A DNA stretch of 13,508 nt from CAYOFK01 sp964403185. Its GTDB lineage: Bacteria; Bacteroidota; Bacteroidia; Bacteroidales; VadinHA17. Of this stretch, positions 1-6,321 are shown piece by piece. The translations under genes and the position numbers were made by a program. The notes below the pieces were generated by a model that worked only from the letters and a program-made list of their open reading frames with translations, made no database searches and was not told where the DNA came from. Each line of letters starts with the position of its first letter. The stretch's first letter is position 1. The stretch spans positions 1 to 13,508 of the forward strand of contig CAYOFK010000082.1 of NCBI GenBank assembly GCA_964403185.1, in the 5' to 3' direction.

Positions 1-24
1 GGTTCGAGTCCAACCTGGGGAGCA
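1..24 (+). tRNA. 3' end of a tRNA gene, cut by the window edge
   Basis: The window opens inside a T arm: T-loop TTCGAGT at 3-9, T-stem 3' strand CCAAC at 10-14, acceptor 3' strand CTGGGGA at 15-21 and discriminator G at 22. The 5' part lies outside the window, so the amino acid cannot be read. The missing acceptor 5' strand should be close to TCCCCAG. The genomic CCA is not encoded here (the bases after the discriminator are CAA). The same 23 bases recur at 156-178, so it is also possible that this copy is not the intact one. Confidence 0.6.
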
Positions 25-75
25 AAAACCTTCCAATAAATGCATTCACGGTAGATTTTATTGTTTTATCTAATA

Positions 76-159
76 TCAGTGCCAGAACTCGAGCATCCCT
101 GCATCCTGGCCCCTCCCTAAAATGATCCACAGGATCATTCCTTTACGGTCGGTCCGGTT
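76..159 (-). pseudogene. minus-strand coding relic between the two tRNA tails
   Basis: On the minus strand this stretch reads as 27 codons ending in TGA, including the string DRKGMILWIIL. A second minus-strand frame is open from 142 to the window start and contains EGPGCRDARVLALI. Neither has a convincing start. I recall similar strings as tails behind GIY-YIG endonuclease-like reading frames beside Bacteroidota tRNA genes, but I could not check this. It may equally be unconstrained sequence that is open by chance. Function: none expected. Confidence 0.28.
121..139. repeat. perfect 8-bp inverted repeat
   Basis: AATGATCC (121-128) and GGATCATT (132-139) are exact reverse complements around ACA. 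No T-run follows on either strand (CCTTTACGG on plus, TTAGGGAGG on minus), so it does not look like an intrinsic terminator. It sits 17 bp before the second tRNA tail and may be part of the same degenerate element. Confidence 0.6.
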
Positions 160-180
160 CGAGTCCAACCTGGGGAGCCA
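156..180 (+). repeat. second copy of the tRNA 3' end (non-functional)
   Basis: Positions 156-178 repeat 1-23 exactly, and here the discriminator G is followed by CCA (178-180). The five bases before the T-loop (TCCGG, 153-157) cannot pair with the T-stem 3' strand CCAAC beyond the two G:C pairs that fall inside the repeat. No anticodon arm precedes it. It is therefore a duplicated tRNA tail, not a second tRNA. Direct repeats of a tRNA 3' end are the usual scar of an element that targets tRNA genes, but only 132 bp separate the copies and no integrase is present. Confidence 0.65.
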
Positions 181-201
181 AAGCCTCCGATCAAACCACT
201 G

Positions 202-336
202 TTAATTTGGCAATCGCCAGGATAATCCTCCTCCAATAAAATTCATTGTGTGATTCAGGCCGGTTCCAAAAAGAATATCAAGCTGGAAGTTATCCCATAT
301 CCGGTAAGCCAAACCTGGTGTGGAATCCACGATGCC
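202..336 (-). pseudogene. C-terminal remnant of an outer-membrane transporter-like protein
   Basis: The minus strand holds 44 open codons ending in TAA (202-204) and preceded by an in-frame TAG (337-339). The residues run GIVDSTPGLAYRIWDNFQLD, then ILFGTGLNHTMNF and finally IGGGLSWRLPN. Alternating polar and hydrophobic residues with a closing aromatic-rich strand are typical of the last strands of an outer-membrane beta barrel. The pattern fits the C-terminus of the Bacteroidota transporter/MetA-like barrel family (inference). There is no start codon or upstream coding sequence in frame, so the gene is a fragment truncated near 337. The terminal residue is Asn rather than the usual aromatic residue. 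It could be a chance open frame, but the barrel-like pattern makes that less likely. Confidence 0.4.
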
Positions 337-410
337 CTAAAACGGCCCTGGCTCTACAACCGGAAGCAGCATAAATAAACAAATCATTAATTCCAAATAT
401 ATGTAAGTTT

Positions 411-470
411 GGATTTTGGAATTTGGAATTTATTTGTTATTTGTTTATTGAGATTTGAGATTTGAGATTT
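411..470. repeat. AT-rich short-period repeats
   Basis: Heptad repeats occur back to back: GGATTTT, GGAATTT, GGAATTT (411-431), then three exact GAGATTT units (450-470) that touch the end of the rhomboid gene. Positions 337-410 show no gene. Sequence of this kind is scattered through Bacteroidota intergenic regions. Its role is unknown, and no terminator hairpin is seen for the rhomboid gene here. Confidence 0.6.
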
Positions 471-1116
471 AAAGATTTTCTTTTTCTTCTTCCTCCTCAT
501 CCTCCCATACATAGTTTTTTCTGCGGGGACCGGATCTCCGGTAATGAACAGCCAGGATGACGCCTGCCACGCTCCCCAGTAAATGAGATTCCCAGGAAAC
601 ATCCACCTTTAGTGGAAAAATGCCCCAGACCAAACTGCCATACAGGAACACAACAACCAGGGAAAGAGCCATTAACGGAACGTGGTTCCGGATGATCCCG
701 CTAACAAAAAGAAAGGCAGCCAGACCATAGATCAGACCACTGGCGCCGATATGGTAGGACTCCCTGCCCATCAGCCAAACCCAAATACCGGCCAGCAGGT
801 AGGTCAGAAAAAAGATCCTGAAGGCAAGGTTGCGGTAGAAATAAAACAAAGCCACCGATAATGTGAACAGTGGAATGGAATTATCAATCAGATGACGGAG
901 GCCGGCATGTATCAACGGAGCAAAAAGAATGCCCCTCAGGCCACTCATCTTTCTGGGAAACAAGCCCCAGGTGGCAAACTCCAGTCCCAGCGTTGTTTCA
1001 ATAAACCACACACACCAGATCAACAGAAGAAAAAAAACCGGAAACCAGAGACTGATATAAAATCGTCGCTTCTCAAACGAATCATTTCGTCCATTATCTG
1101 AATTCTCATAATCCAT
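469..1116 (-). CDS. rhomboid family intramembrane serine protease
   Basis: This 215-residue protein has the rhomboid core of six membrane segments, starting after a short charged N-terminus. The catalytic serine lies in GASG (Ser126) and the catalytic histidine in ESHLLG (His178), which opens the last segment. HLIDN (75-79) supplies the conserved His and Asn of segment 2 that stabilise the oxyanion. Rhomboids cleave single-pass membrane proteins inside the bilayer; the substrate cannot be read from sequence. The C-terminus is strongly acidic (EDEEEEEKE, 205-213), unlike the core. The start ATG gives the usual length for Bacteroidota members, and no Shine-Dalgarno is visible, which is normal for the phylum. 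It follows the DUF2797 gene on the same strand after 67 bp of AT-rich sequence, so co-transcription is possible. Confidence 0.9.
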   Translation of the reverse strand: MDYENSDNGRNDSFEKRRFYISLWFPVFFLLLIWCVWFIETTLGLEFATWGLFPRKMSGLRGILFAPLIHAGLRHLIDNSIPLFTLSVALFYFYRNLAFRIFFLTYLLAGIWVWLMGRESYHIGASGLIYGLAAFLFVSGIIRNHVPLMALSLVVVFLYGSLVWGIFPLKVDVSWESHLLGSVAGVILAVHYRRSGPRRKNYVWEDEEEEEKENL

Positions 1117-1140
1117 TGTTTCTGCTGTACATGTATAAAT

Positions 1141-1176
1141 AATAACTTAAAACTTAAAATTCATAACTCAAAATTA
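1141..1176. repeat. AT-rich repeat between the two minus-strand genes
   Basis: CTTAAAA/CTTAAAA and ATAACTTAA/ATAACTCAA-type short repeats fill most of the 67-bp gap between the DUF2797 stop and the rhomboid start. Similar in style, but not in sequence, to the repeat at 411-470, so the rhomboid gene is bracketed by two such tracts. No function assigned. Confidence 0.4.
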
Positions 1177-1183
1177 GTGTAGT

Positions 1184-2002
1184 TCAATCCACTACAACTA
1201 GCATACGGTATCCCCCATACTTCCGGATATTGATTACATACCCGCCTTCAAACAGAAGATATTGCCCTTTAATGCCCTCCAGAACCCCTTCAAAATCAGG
1301 ATTAGCGTCCAGGTTAATACTTTTCACTTTTTCAGGATAGTTCTGAACCGGATATTGAATTTCGGTCACGGCATCATCTTCTGTCAAATACCGGTGGTGC
1401 TCCTCTGTTAATAAACGTCCGGCTTTTTCTTTTGCCTCCTGAAGATCGGTAATAGTATCCAGTTTGTTCGTAAGCATCTTTCTCCAGTTGGTTTTATCAC
1501 TCATGTGCCGTTTCAGGGCCACCTCAATGGTACCGGAAGTGTAGCGGTTGGGTGTCCGTGCCAGTTTTATGGCCTTCCAGGCCCCCTGGTCAATCCATCG
1601 CGTTGGCACCTGAGATATCCGCGTTACACCCACCTTTAAGCCACCGGACAAGGCAAGGTACACGATATGGTCCTGCAGGCAGTGATCCCTTGACCATTCC
1701 ATATCCCTGGATATGCCCAGGTGGGCCTCGCACATTTCCGGCCTCAGGATGCACGCACCGGTTTGAGGCAGACTGATGAAACAGGGATAACAGTAACCCT
1801 GTGCAAAGGACTTTTTTGTGAGCCTGCCACAATGTATGCAGTGGATCTCTCCCAGGTAATGCAAACCTACGGCCCCACCCAAACAGGCATTCAGGTCAAT
1901 TCGTGCATCGCCAACCGGCAGTGAGTACTGCACCAATGCAGGAGCATGATCCGCATCCTCAAGGATGGATTCCATTTTATAAAAAGATCCTGTCCGGTCC
2001 AT
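1184..2002 (-). CDS. DUF2797 family protein with a zinc-ribbon-like cysteine cluster
   Basis: The 272 residues match the layout I know for DUF2797: an N-terminal beta region, a four-cysteine cluster CIHC (55-58) and CYPC (71-74) likely to bind zinc, the strongly conserved KSFAQGYCYPCF block, a Cys/His-rich segment (PEMCEAH, 89-94; HCLQDH, 107-112), then VYLALSGGLKVGVTR (114-128) and PTRWIDQGA (133-141). The biochemical role of the family is not known to me. The KVGVTR block with a following Arg resembles the GIY-YIG nuclease core in spacing, so a nucleic-acid role is possible but only inferred. The start is supported by the short N-terminal run before KMESIL that family members share. A 6-bp inverted repeat (1178-1183/1191-1196) overlaps the stop codon and could be a weak terminator. 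Confidence 0.85.
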   Translation of the reverse strand: MDRTGSFYKMESILEDADHAPALVQYSLPVGDARIDLNACLGGAVGLHYLGEIHCIHCGRLTKKSFAQGYCYPCFISLPQTGACILRPEMCEAHLGISRDMEWSRDHCLQDHIVYLALSGGLKVGVTRISQVPTRWIDQGAWKAIKLARTPNRYTSGTIEVALKRHMSDKTNWRKMLTNKLDTITDLQEAKEKAGRLLTEEHHRYLTEDDAVTEIQYPVQNYPEKVKSINLDANPDFEGVLEGIKGQYLLFEGGYVINIRKYGGYRMLVVVD

Positions 2003-2127
2003 ATTCCAGTTACTTTAAAACTCCCAAACAAAATACTTAAAAAAAATGAAATTATTTTTTCAGTGCCATAATACTAATATTCAGTTGTTTAAGGCTTTCG
2101 GGCAATGGGTATTAAAAATATTTTACT

Positions 2128-2144
2128 ACTATGTATTGCATAGT
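2128..2144. promoter_or_regulatory. palindrome over the pspC operon promoter, possible PadR operator
   Basis: ACTATGTATTGCATAGT is an inverted repeat with perfect 6-bp arms and a 5-bp centre. It covers the predicted -33 element (TTG at 2136-2138). PadR repressors commonly bind short ATGT...ACAT-type palindromes, and a padR gene lies in the operon it would control. The assignment to PadR is inference. Confidence 0.4.
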
Positions 2145-2167
2145 TCTATTTTATTTTCATATCTTTG
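2136..2167 (+). promoter_or_regulatory. Bacteroidota-type promoter of the pspC-padR-pspC operon
   Basis: The -7 element TATCTTTG (2160-2167) matches TAnnTTTG exactly. A TTG at 2136-2138 lies 21 bp upstream as a partial -33 element. Transcription would begin near 2173, giving a leader of about 75 nt before the ATG at 2248. The rest of the 245-bp divergent gap (2003-2127) shows no other clear signal; I could not fix the promoter of the minus-strand DUF2797 gene. Confidence 0.5.
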
Positions 2168-2247
2168 CAATGGATAATATAAGGTAATGGACAGTATTAT
2201 GCAAATTAAATAACTCTTGTAGTACAGATCATTAAATTCAAAACAAA

Positions 2248-2847
2248 ATGAAACAGACCTATAGTGTAAATCTTGGAGGCATTGCTTTCAACATTGATGA
2301 TGATGCCTATCTGGAATTACGGAACTACCTCCAGCAGATTGAGGCGCATTTTGCCAATGAAGAGGAGGGAAAAGAAATTATGGCCGATATAGAAACCCGC
2401 ATTGCGGAATTATTCCAGGAACAGACAAAGGGGTCAAAGCAGGTCATTGACCTGAAAGATGTCCGTGAGATCATAAAGATCCTGGGGGATCCTGCGGAAA
2501 TTGGGGGTCCCGAAAACGGCGGTTCCTCCGGTCGAAGAGAATCCTTTGGCCCTTCAGGACACAGGAGGATATACAGGGATTCGGACAACAGGGTCCTTGG
2601 CGGTGTGTGCTCCGGAATGGGGGCATACTGGCAGCTGGATACGCTGGTGTTCCGCATCATTTTTGTTGTCGCCTTTCTGGTCTTCGGAATCGGTCTGGTG
2701 TTGTATCTGGTTCTTTGGATCGTCATACCCGAGGCAAAAACCGCCGCTCAGAAACTTGAAATGAAGGGGGAGCCTGTCAATGTTTCAAACATCGGCAAGA
2801 CGGTAAAGGAAGAATTCCGGAATGTTCGCAACCGCATGAACCTTTAA
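2248..2847 (+). CDS. short PspC domain protein
   Basis: This 199-residue protein has an N-terminal soluble domain (about 1-85) with the repeated acidic helix pattern seen in Bacteroidota PspC proteins, a Gly/Ser/Arg linker (86-107), and a PspC domain (about 108-162): the entry motif YRDSDNRVLGGVCSGMGAYW is followed by two hydrophobic segments (about 133-160). PspC is the membrane partner of the phage-shock envelope-stress response in other bacteria. The C-terminal tail carries QKLEMKGE (168-175), which is also present in the long paralogue at 3241-4815. The whole protein aligns with the first ~197 residues of that paralogue, so it looks like a duplicated copy lacking the C-terminal 330 residues. 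First gene of the operon, 41 bp before padR. A role in envelope-stress sensing is likely but not shown. Confidence 0.85.
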   Translation: MKQTYSVNLGGIAFNIDDDAYLELRNYLQQIEAHFANEEEGKEIMADIETRIAELFQEQTKGSKQVIDLKDVREIIKILGDPAEIGGPENGGSSGRRESFGPSGHRRIYRDSDNRVLGGVCSGMGAYWQLDTLVFRIIFVVAFLVFGIGLVLYLVLWIVIPEAKTAAQKLEMKGEPVNVSNIGKTVKEEFRNVRNRMNL

Positions 2848-2888
2848 ACAGATATTAATAAAAGTGGAATATATTAAAACAGTCAAAT

Positions 2889-3218
2889 ATGAAAGTTGAA
2901 AATTCACAAGCACAAATGAGAAAGGGGATACTGGAATATTGCATCCTGTCCATCCTTGAAAAAGACTCGGTCTATGCATCGGATATCATCAAACAGCTAA
3001 AGGAAGCGAAAGTTATTGTGGTGGAAGGCACCCTTTATCCGATACTTACCCGTCAGAAAAATGCAGGTCTGCTGGGTTACCGGTGGGAGGAATCCACCCA
3101 GGGGCCACCAAGAAAATACTATGAACTCACTGACAAAGGCAAAGAGTTTCTTACAGAACTGGATCAATCCTGGAACGAATTGGTTCAGGCCATAAAAGTC
3201 ATCCGCAATAAAAAATAA
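2889..3218 (+). CDS. PadR family transcriptional regulator
   Basis: At 109 residues this has the size of a minimal PadR protein: one winged helix-turn-helix (about 14-90) and a short C-terminal helix for dimerisation. Diagnostic features are GILEYCILSIL (13-23), VVEGTLYPIL (44-53) in the recognition helix region, and the wing GPPRKYYELTDKG (72-84). PadR proteins are usually ligand-responsive repressors of a neighbouring gene. It sits between two pspC genes with gaps of 41 and 22 bp, an arrangement known from Bacteroidota, so it most likely represses its own operon through a site near 2128-2144. The inducing signal is unknown. The ATG at 2889 is kept because an upstream start would run into the gap without coding character. 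Confidence 0.92.
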   Translation: MKVENSQAQMRKGILEYCILSILEKDSVYASDIIKQLKEAKVIVVEGTLYPILTRQKNAGLLGYRWEESTQGPPRKYYELTDKGKEFLTELDQSWNELVQAIKVIRNKK

Positions 3219-3240
3219 CCGAACCTGAAACCACAGAAAA

Positions 3241-4815
3241 ATGAAAAAGACGATAAAAATAAAACTTGGAGGTGTCATATTTCATATTGATGAAGATGCC
3301 TATGAAATGTTAAAGAGTTACCTCGACTCATTGAAAGACCACTTCAGGGGAATGGAAGAGGGTCAGGAGGTGATCAACGACATTGAGATCCGCATTGCAG
3401 AGATCTTTGAACAAAAATCCGGTGACCAGGACAAGGTTATTGAAAAGGACGACGTGAAGAAAATGATTGATACCATGGGAGAGGCCCGGGACATCATCGA
3501 TGAGGAGGAAAACGGATCGTACCGGCGAACCTACAGGCGCATGGGTAAACGCTTTTACCGCGACCCGGATAATACCGTCCTGGGTGGCGTGTGTGGCGGA
3601 CTTGGTGCTTATTTCAACGTAGATCCGATCTGGTTCCGTCTGCTCTTCCTGATACTGATCTTCGCCTATGGCGCCGGATTGGTCTATATCATACTCTGGA
3701 TCGTCATTCCAAAAGCAGAAACGGCAACCCAGAAACTGGAAATGAAGGGTGAAAATGTAACGGTACACAATATCGAAAGAACCATTAAGGAAGAATATGA
3801 TTCCGTAAAAGGAAACTTCAGGAAAATAAAGGACTCAAATGCCTATAACAAGACCACAGATGCCGTGAATGAAATTTTCCGGGGCATTGGAAATGTCATA
3901 CTGATCTTTCTGAAGATCATCCTGACGTTTATCGGCATTGTACTCATCCTGGTGGGTCTTACCGTCCTGACAAGTTTCTTTGTTGCCTTATTGTTCAGCA
4001 ATACCCTGTTTTTCCCTGATCTGTTCGATGTGCCGCGGTTTTACCTGCCACACATTCTGCCGATATTTACCTCTCTGGAGAATGTAACTATCGTAATGAT
4101 AGCCTTATTGATCGCGGTGACCATTCCATTGATCGCACTCATTTATGGGGGGATCAAACTCATATTCAGATTTAAAGTAAAAGATAAGGTAATTGGTTTA
4201 ATTGCATTCTTAGTGTGGTTCTTATCCATAATAATTCTCGTCGTAATTGTCGGCATTGAAGCAAGCAATTATGAATCCAGTGCAAGGGTGACACATACCT
4301 ATAAACTCAAAACTGTGGAGAATAAGGTCCTGTATCTTGATATGAATGAGTCACGCGTTGACCTGGATCGCGAGAATTTTGTCCTTTTCGAAATCAACAA
4401 TGATGGTGTTTACCGGGATCCTGAATCAGGGATCATTTACGGAAAACCCCGGCTTGATGTGGTGGAGAGTGAATCGGGGGGGGTCGAACTCGAGTTTCTG
4501 AAACGGTCCCGCGGGCGAAACAGGGACATCGCCAGGGATCATGCCCGGGAGCTCGAGTATATCTGGAATCAAAGGGATTCTTTAGTGGTTTTCGACCGGT
4601 TCTTTAGCCTCCCTAAAGACCAGAGATGGAGAAGCCCTTATATCAACATTGAGTTAAAACTGCCCCTTGGCTATGCGGTACATTTTGATGAAGACATGAC
4701 GGCCATCATTAAGGGCATTGGAAATGTTTCGCATACCAGGAGCTACGATATGGTTGGTAAAACCTGGTTGATGACGGAAGAAGGACTCACACAAATCTTT
4801 CCGCAAAATTACTAA
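3241..4815 (+). CDS. long PspC domain membrane protein
   Basis: The 524-residue protein repeats the architecture of the gene at 2248 and then extends it. A soluble N-terminal domain (1-90) leads to PspC (about 104-158, entry motif FYRDPDNTVLGGVCGGLGAY, two membrane helices) and the QKLEMKGE motif (164-171). An amphipathic connector (175-212) is followed by three or four further membrane segments at about 217-252, 281-305 and 317-339. The C-terminal part (about 345-524) is a polar, beta-rich region with many acidic residues, probably on the outer face of the inner membrane. It resembles the C-terminal sensor-like domains attached to PspC in Bacteroidota, but I do not recognise a named family in it. 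Last gene of the operon, 22 bp after padR, followed by the hairpin at 4911-4977. Confidence 0.85.
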   Translation: MKKTIKIKLGGVIFHIDEDAYEMLKSYLDSLKDHFRGMEEGQEVINDIEIRIAEIFEQKSGDQDKVIEKDDVKKMIDTMGEARDIIDEEENGSYRRTYRRMGKRFYRDPDNTVLGGVCGGLGAYFNVDPIWFRLLFLILIFAYGAGLVYIILWIVIPKAETATQKLEMKGENVTVHNIERTIKEEYDSVKGNFRKIKDSNAYNKTTDAVNEIFRGIGNVILIFLKIILTFIGIVLILVGLTVLTSFFVALLFSNTLFFPDLFDVPRFYLPHILPIFTSLENVTIVMIALLIAVTIPLIALIYGGIKLIFRFKVKDKVIGLIAFLVWFLSIIILVVIVGIEASNYESSARVTHTYKLKTVENKVLYLDMNESRVDLDRENFVLFEINNDGVYRDPESGIIYGKPRLDVVESESGGVELEFLKRSRGRNRDIARDHARELEYIWNQRDSLVVFDRFFSLPKDQRWRSPYINIELKLPLGYAVHFDEDMTAIIKGIGNVSHTRSYDMVGKTWLMTEEGLTQIFPQNY

Positions 4816-4910
4816 TTATATGGCCTTTACATTAATCACTTAAACTAAAACTACATGTATTAATCAGTTCGCAGCCACATATAAAGACTTTTGATTTTTT
4901 GAAGTCTTCA

Positions 4911-4977
4911 CCACTTCTCCCCGCAATGAATCAGATATTGGTCTGTCTGTTCTTCCCGCCGGAGAAGTGGTTTTTTT
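4911..4977 (+). terminator. intrinsic terminator with an unusually long loop
   Basis: CCACTTCTCC (4911-4920) pairs perfectly with GGAGAAGTGG (4961-4970), followed at once by seven Ts (4971-4977). The intervening 40 nt is far longer than a normal terminator loop. A second small hairpin, AAGACTT (4884-4890) with AAGTCTT (4902-4908), lies just upstream. It would end the plus-strand pspC operon. On the minus strand no clean T-run follows, so it is not a good terminator for the amidohydrolase operon converging from the right. Confidence 0.7.
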
Positions 4978-5014
4978 GGTGATCAGTGAGCCTATGATTT
5001 AATCCTGTACAAAT

Positions 5015-6316
5015 CTATTCCTCATATTTTGATCCAAACTTTCTGTACAGATACTTATGCCGGTTGTCCAGGTCTATTTCCCGACCATTTATAAAGGCCC
5101 GAACCACATTGTTAGTAGTAATATCCAGTAAATCACCCTCCGAAACAACTATATTGGCATACTTGCCATTCTCAAGGCTTCCGGCCCGGTCGCCCACGCC
5201 TATGATCTTTGCAGCATTCAATGTCACCATCTGCAGTGCTTCCTCTTTGGTCAGTCCATAGGCTGTAGCACCACCTGCCACAAAGGGATAGTTCATGGCC
5301 CCCATGGCACTGCCAAAGGTAAATGCCACAAGAAATCCTTCCTTATAGAACATGGCCGGCAACTTAAACTGAATGCGTACATCCATATCTTTACGTTTGG
5401 GCATTCTGTGGAATCCCCCCATCAAAAGGGCCACATGATGTTCCTTCAGAAAATCCCTTATCAGCCAGGTGTCCTCATCCGCTCCAACCAGAACCACATC
5501 TTTGATGCCCGTTTCGTTCAGAAAACTGATGCTTTCAATGATCGCCGCCGGGTCTGATGCAGACAAAAACAATTTCATGGACCCGTCAAAAAGACCCGAC
5601 ATGGCTTTAAGCTTTAAATTTTGAGGTTTGGGATCTTTAAGTTTATTATAGGAGGCCGCATCTTCAAAAAAAGTTTTGATTTTTTTCACCTGTGACTCAT
5701 AGTTAGAAGAGGTCCGGGTCATACTGAACATGCCCCGGCCCGACCGGCCGTATTTTCCCGGCCATTGCAGGTTCATGGCATTGTCCCGTTCCACTATGGC
5801 GTCCTCCCAGTTCCAGGCATCCAGTTGCACAACACTGGAGGTGCCCGGTATCAATCCTCCTGCCGGAACAATTTGCGCCATGAGCACCCCGTTTGAGCGA
5901 AGCACAGGGATCATTTCCGAGTCGGTATTATAGGCCACAATACTGGAAACATTTGGATTAAAGGTTCCCGTTTCCCTGGAATCTACGGTCGCCCGTACCG
6001 ATCCGATCTCTGTCAACCCCAGTTGTGATGTTGGGAGTATCAATCCCGGGTAAACATGTTTGCCTGTAACATCATAAACAGTATAGGAGTCATCAAAATT
6101 CCGACCTGTGTTTGCTGATACATCAACGATCTTCCCTTTATCAAAGACCACTACGGCATTTTCAATGACCCTGCCGTTTCCAACATGTACGGTGCCGTTT
6201 TTAAGCACTACAGGTCCCGCCTGAACCGGAGCAGGAGCAGGCACCTGTGCTGAAAGCCTGAACAGACCCAGCAACAGAAAAAGGCTTAATATGTTATTCC
6301 GTGTTTTCATATTCAT
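5015..6316 (-). CDS. exported amidohydrolase-family protein lacking metal ligands
   Basis: The 433-residue protein begins with a Sec signal peptide (about 1-24, hydrophobic core ILSLFLLLGLFRLSA). It has the two parts of the amidohydrolase/imidazolonepropionase-like fold: an N-terminal beta sandwich (VVLKNGTVHVGNGRVIENAVV, in part 36-56) and a barrel closing with YGLTKEEALQMVTLNAAKI (in part 353-371) and GSLENGKYANIVV (379-391). Where active members read PGLIDxHxH, this one reads PGLILPTSQ (90-98), so the HxH metal pair is absent. The usual late Asp after the barrel is also missing (FTFGSAMGAMNYP, 332-344). It is therefore probably a non-catalytic partner or a binding protein. Its ATG lies 5 bp after the stop of the 1017-residue gene, so the two are one operon. 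MNMK offers a second possible start at residue 3. Confidence 0.8.
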   Translation of the reverse strand: MNMKTRNNILSLFLLLGLFRLSAQVPAPAPVQAGPVVLKNGTVHVGNGRVIENAVVVFDKGKIVDVSANTGRNFDDSYTVYDVTGKHVYPGLILPTSQLGLTEIGSVRATVDSRETGTFNPNVSSIVAYNTDSEMIPVLRSNGVLMAQIVPAGGLIPGTSSVVQLDAWNWEDAIVERDNAMNLQWPGKYGRSGRGMFSMTRTSSNYESQVKKIKTFFEDAASYNKLKDPKPQNLKLKAMSGLFDGSMKLFLSASDPAAIIESISFLNETGIKDVVLVGADEDTWLIRDFLKEHHVALLMGGFHRMPKRKDMDVRIQFKLPAMFYKEGFLVAFTFGSAMGAMNYPFVAGGATAYGLTKEEALQMVTLNAAKIIGVGDRAGSLENGKYANIVVSEGDLLDITTNNVVRAFINGREIDLDNRHKYLYRKFGSKYEE

Positions 6317-6321
6317 TGTGT

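Noticed and set aside
1..180. Integrative element bounded by att sites
   Set aside because: The direct repeats enclose 132 bp without integrase, excisionase or cargo; at most a scar.
387..602. 71-residue minus-strand frame overlapping the end of the rhomboid gene
   Set aside because: Its C-terminus translates the AT-rich repeat and its N-terminus is an out-of-frame reading of the rhomboid gene.
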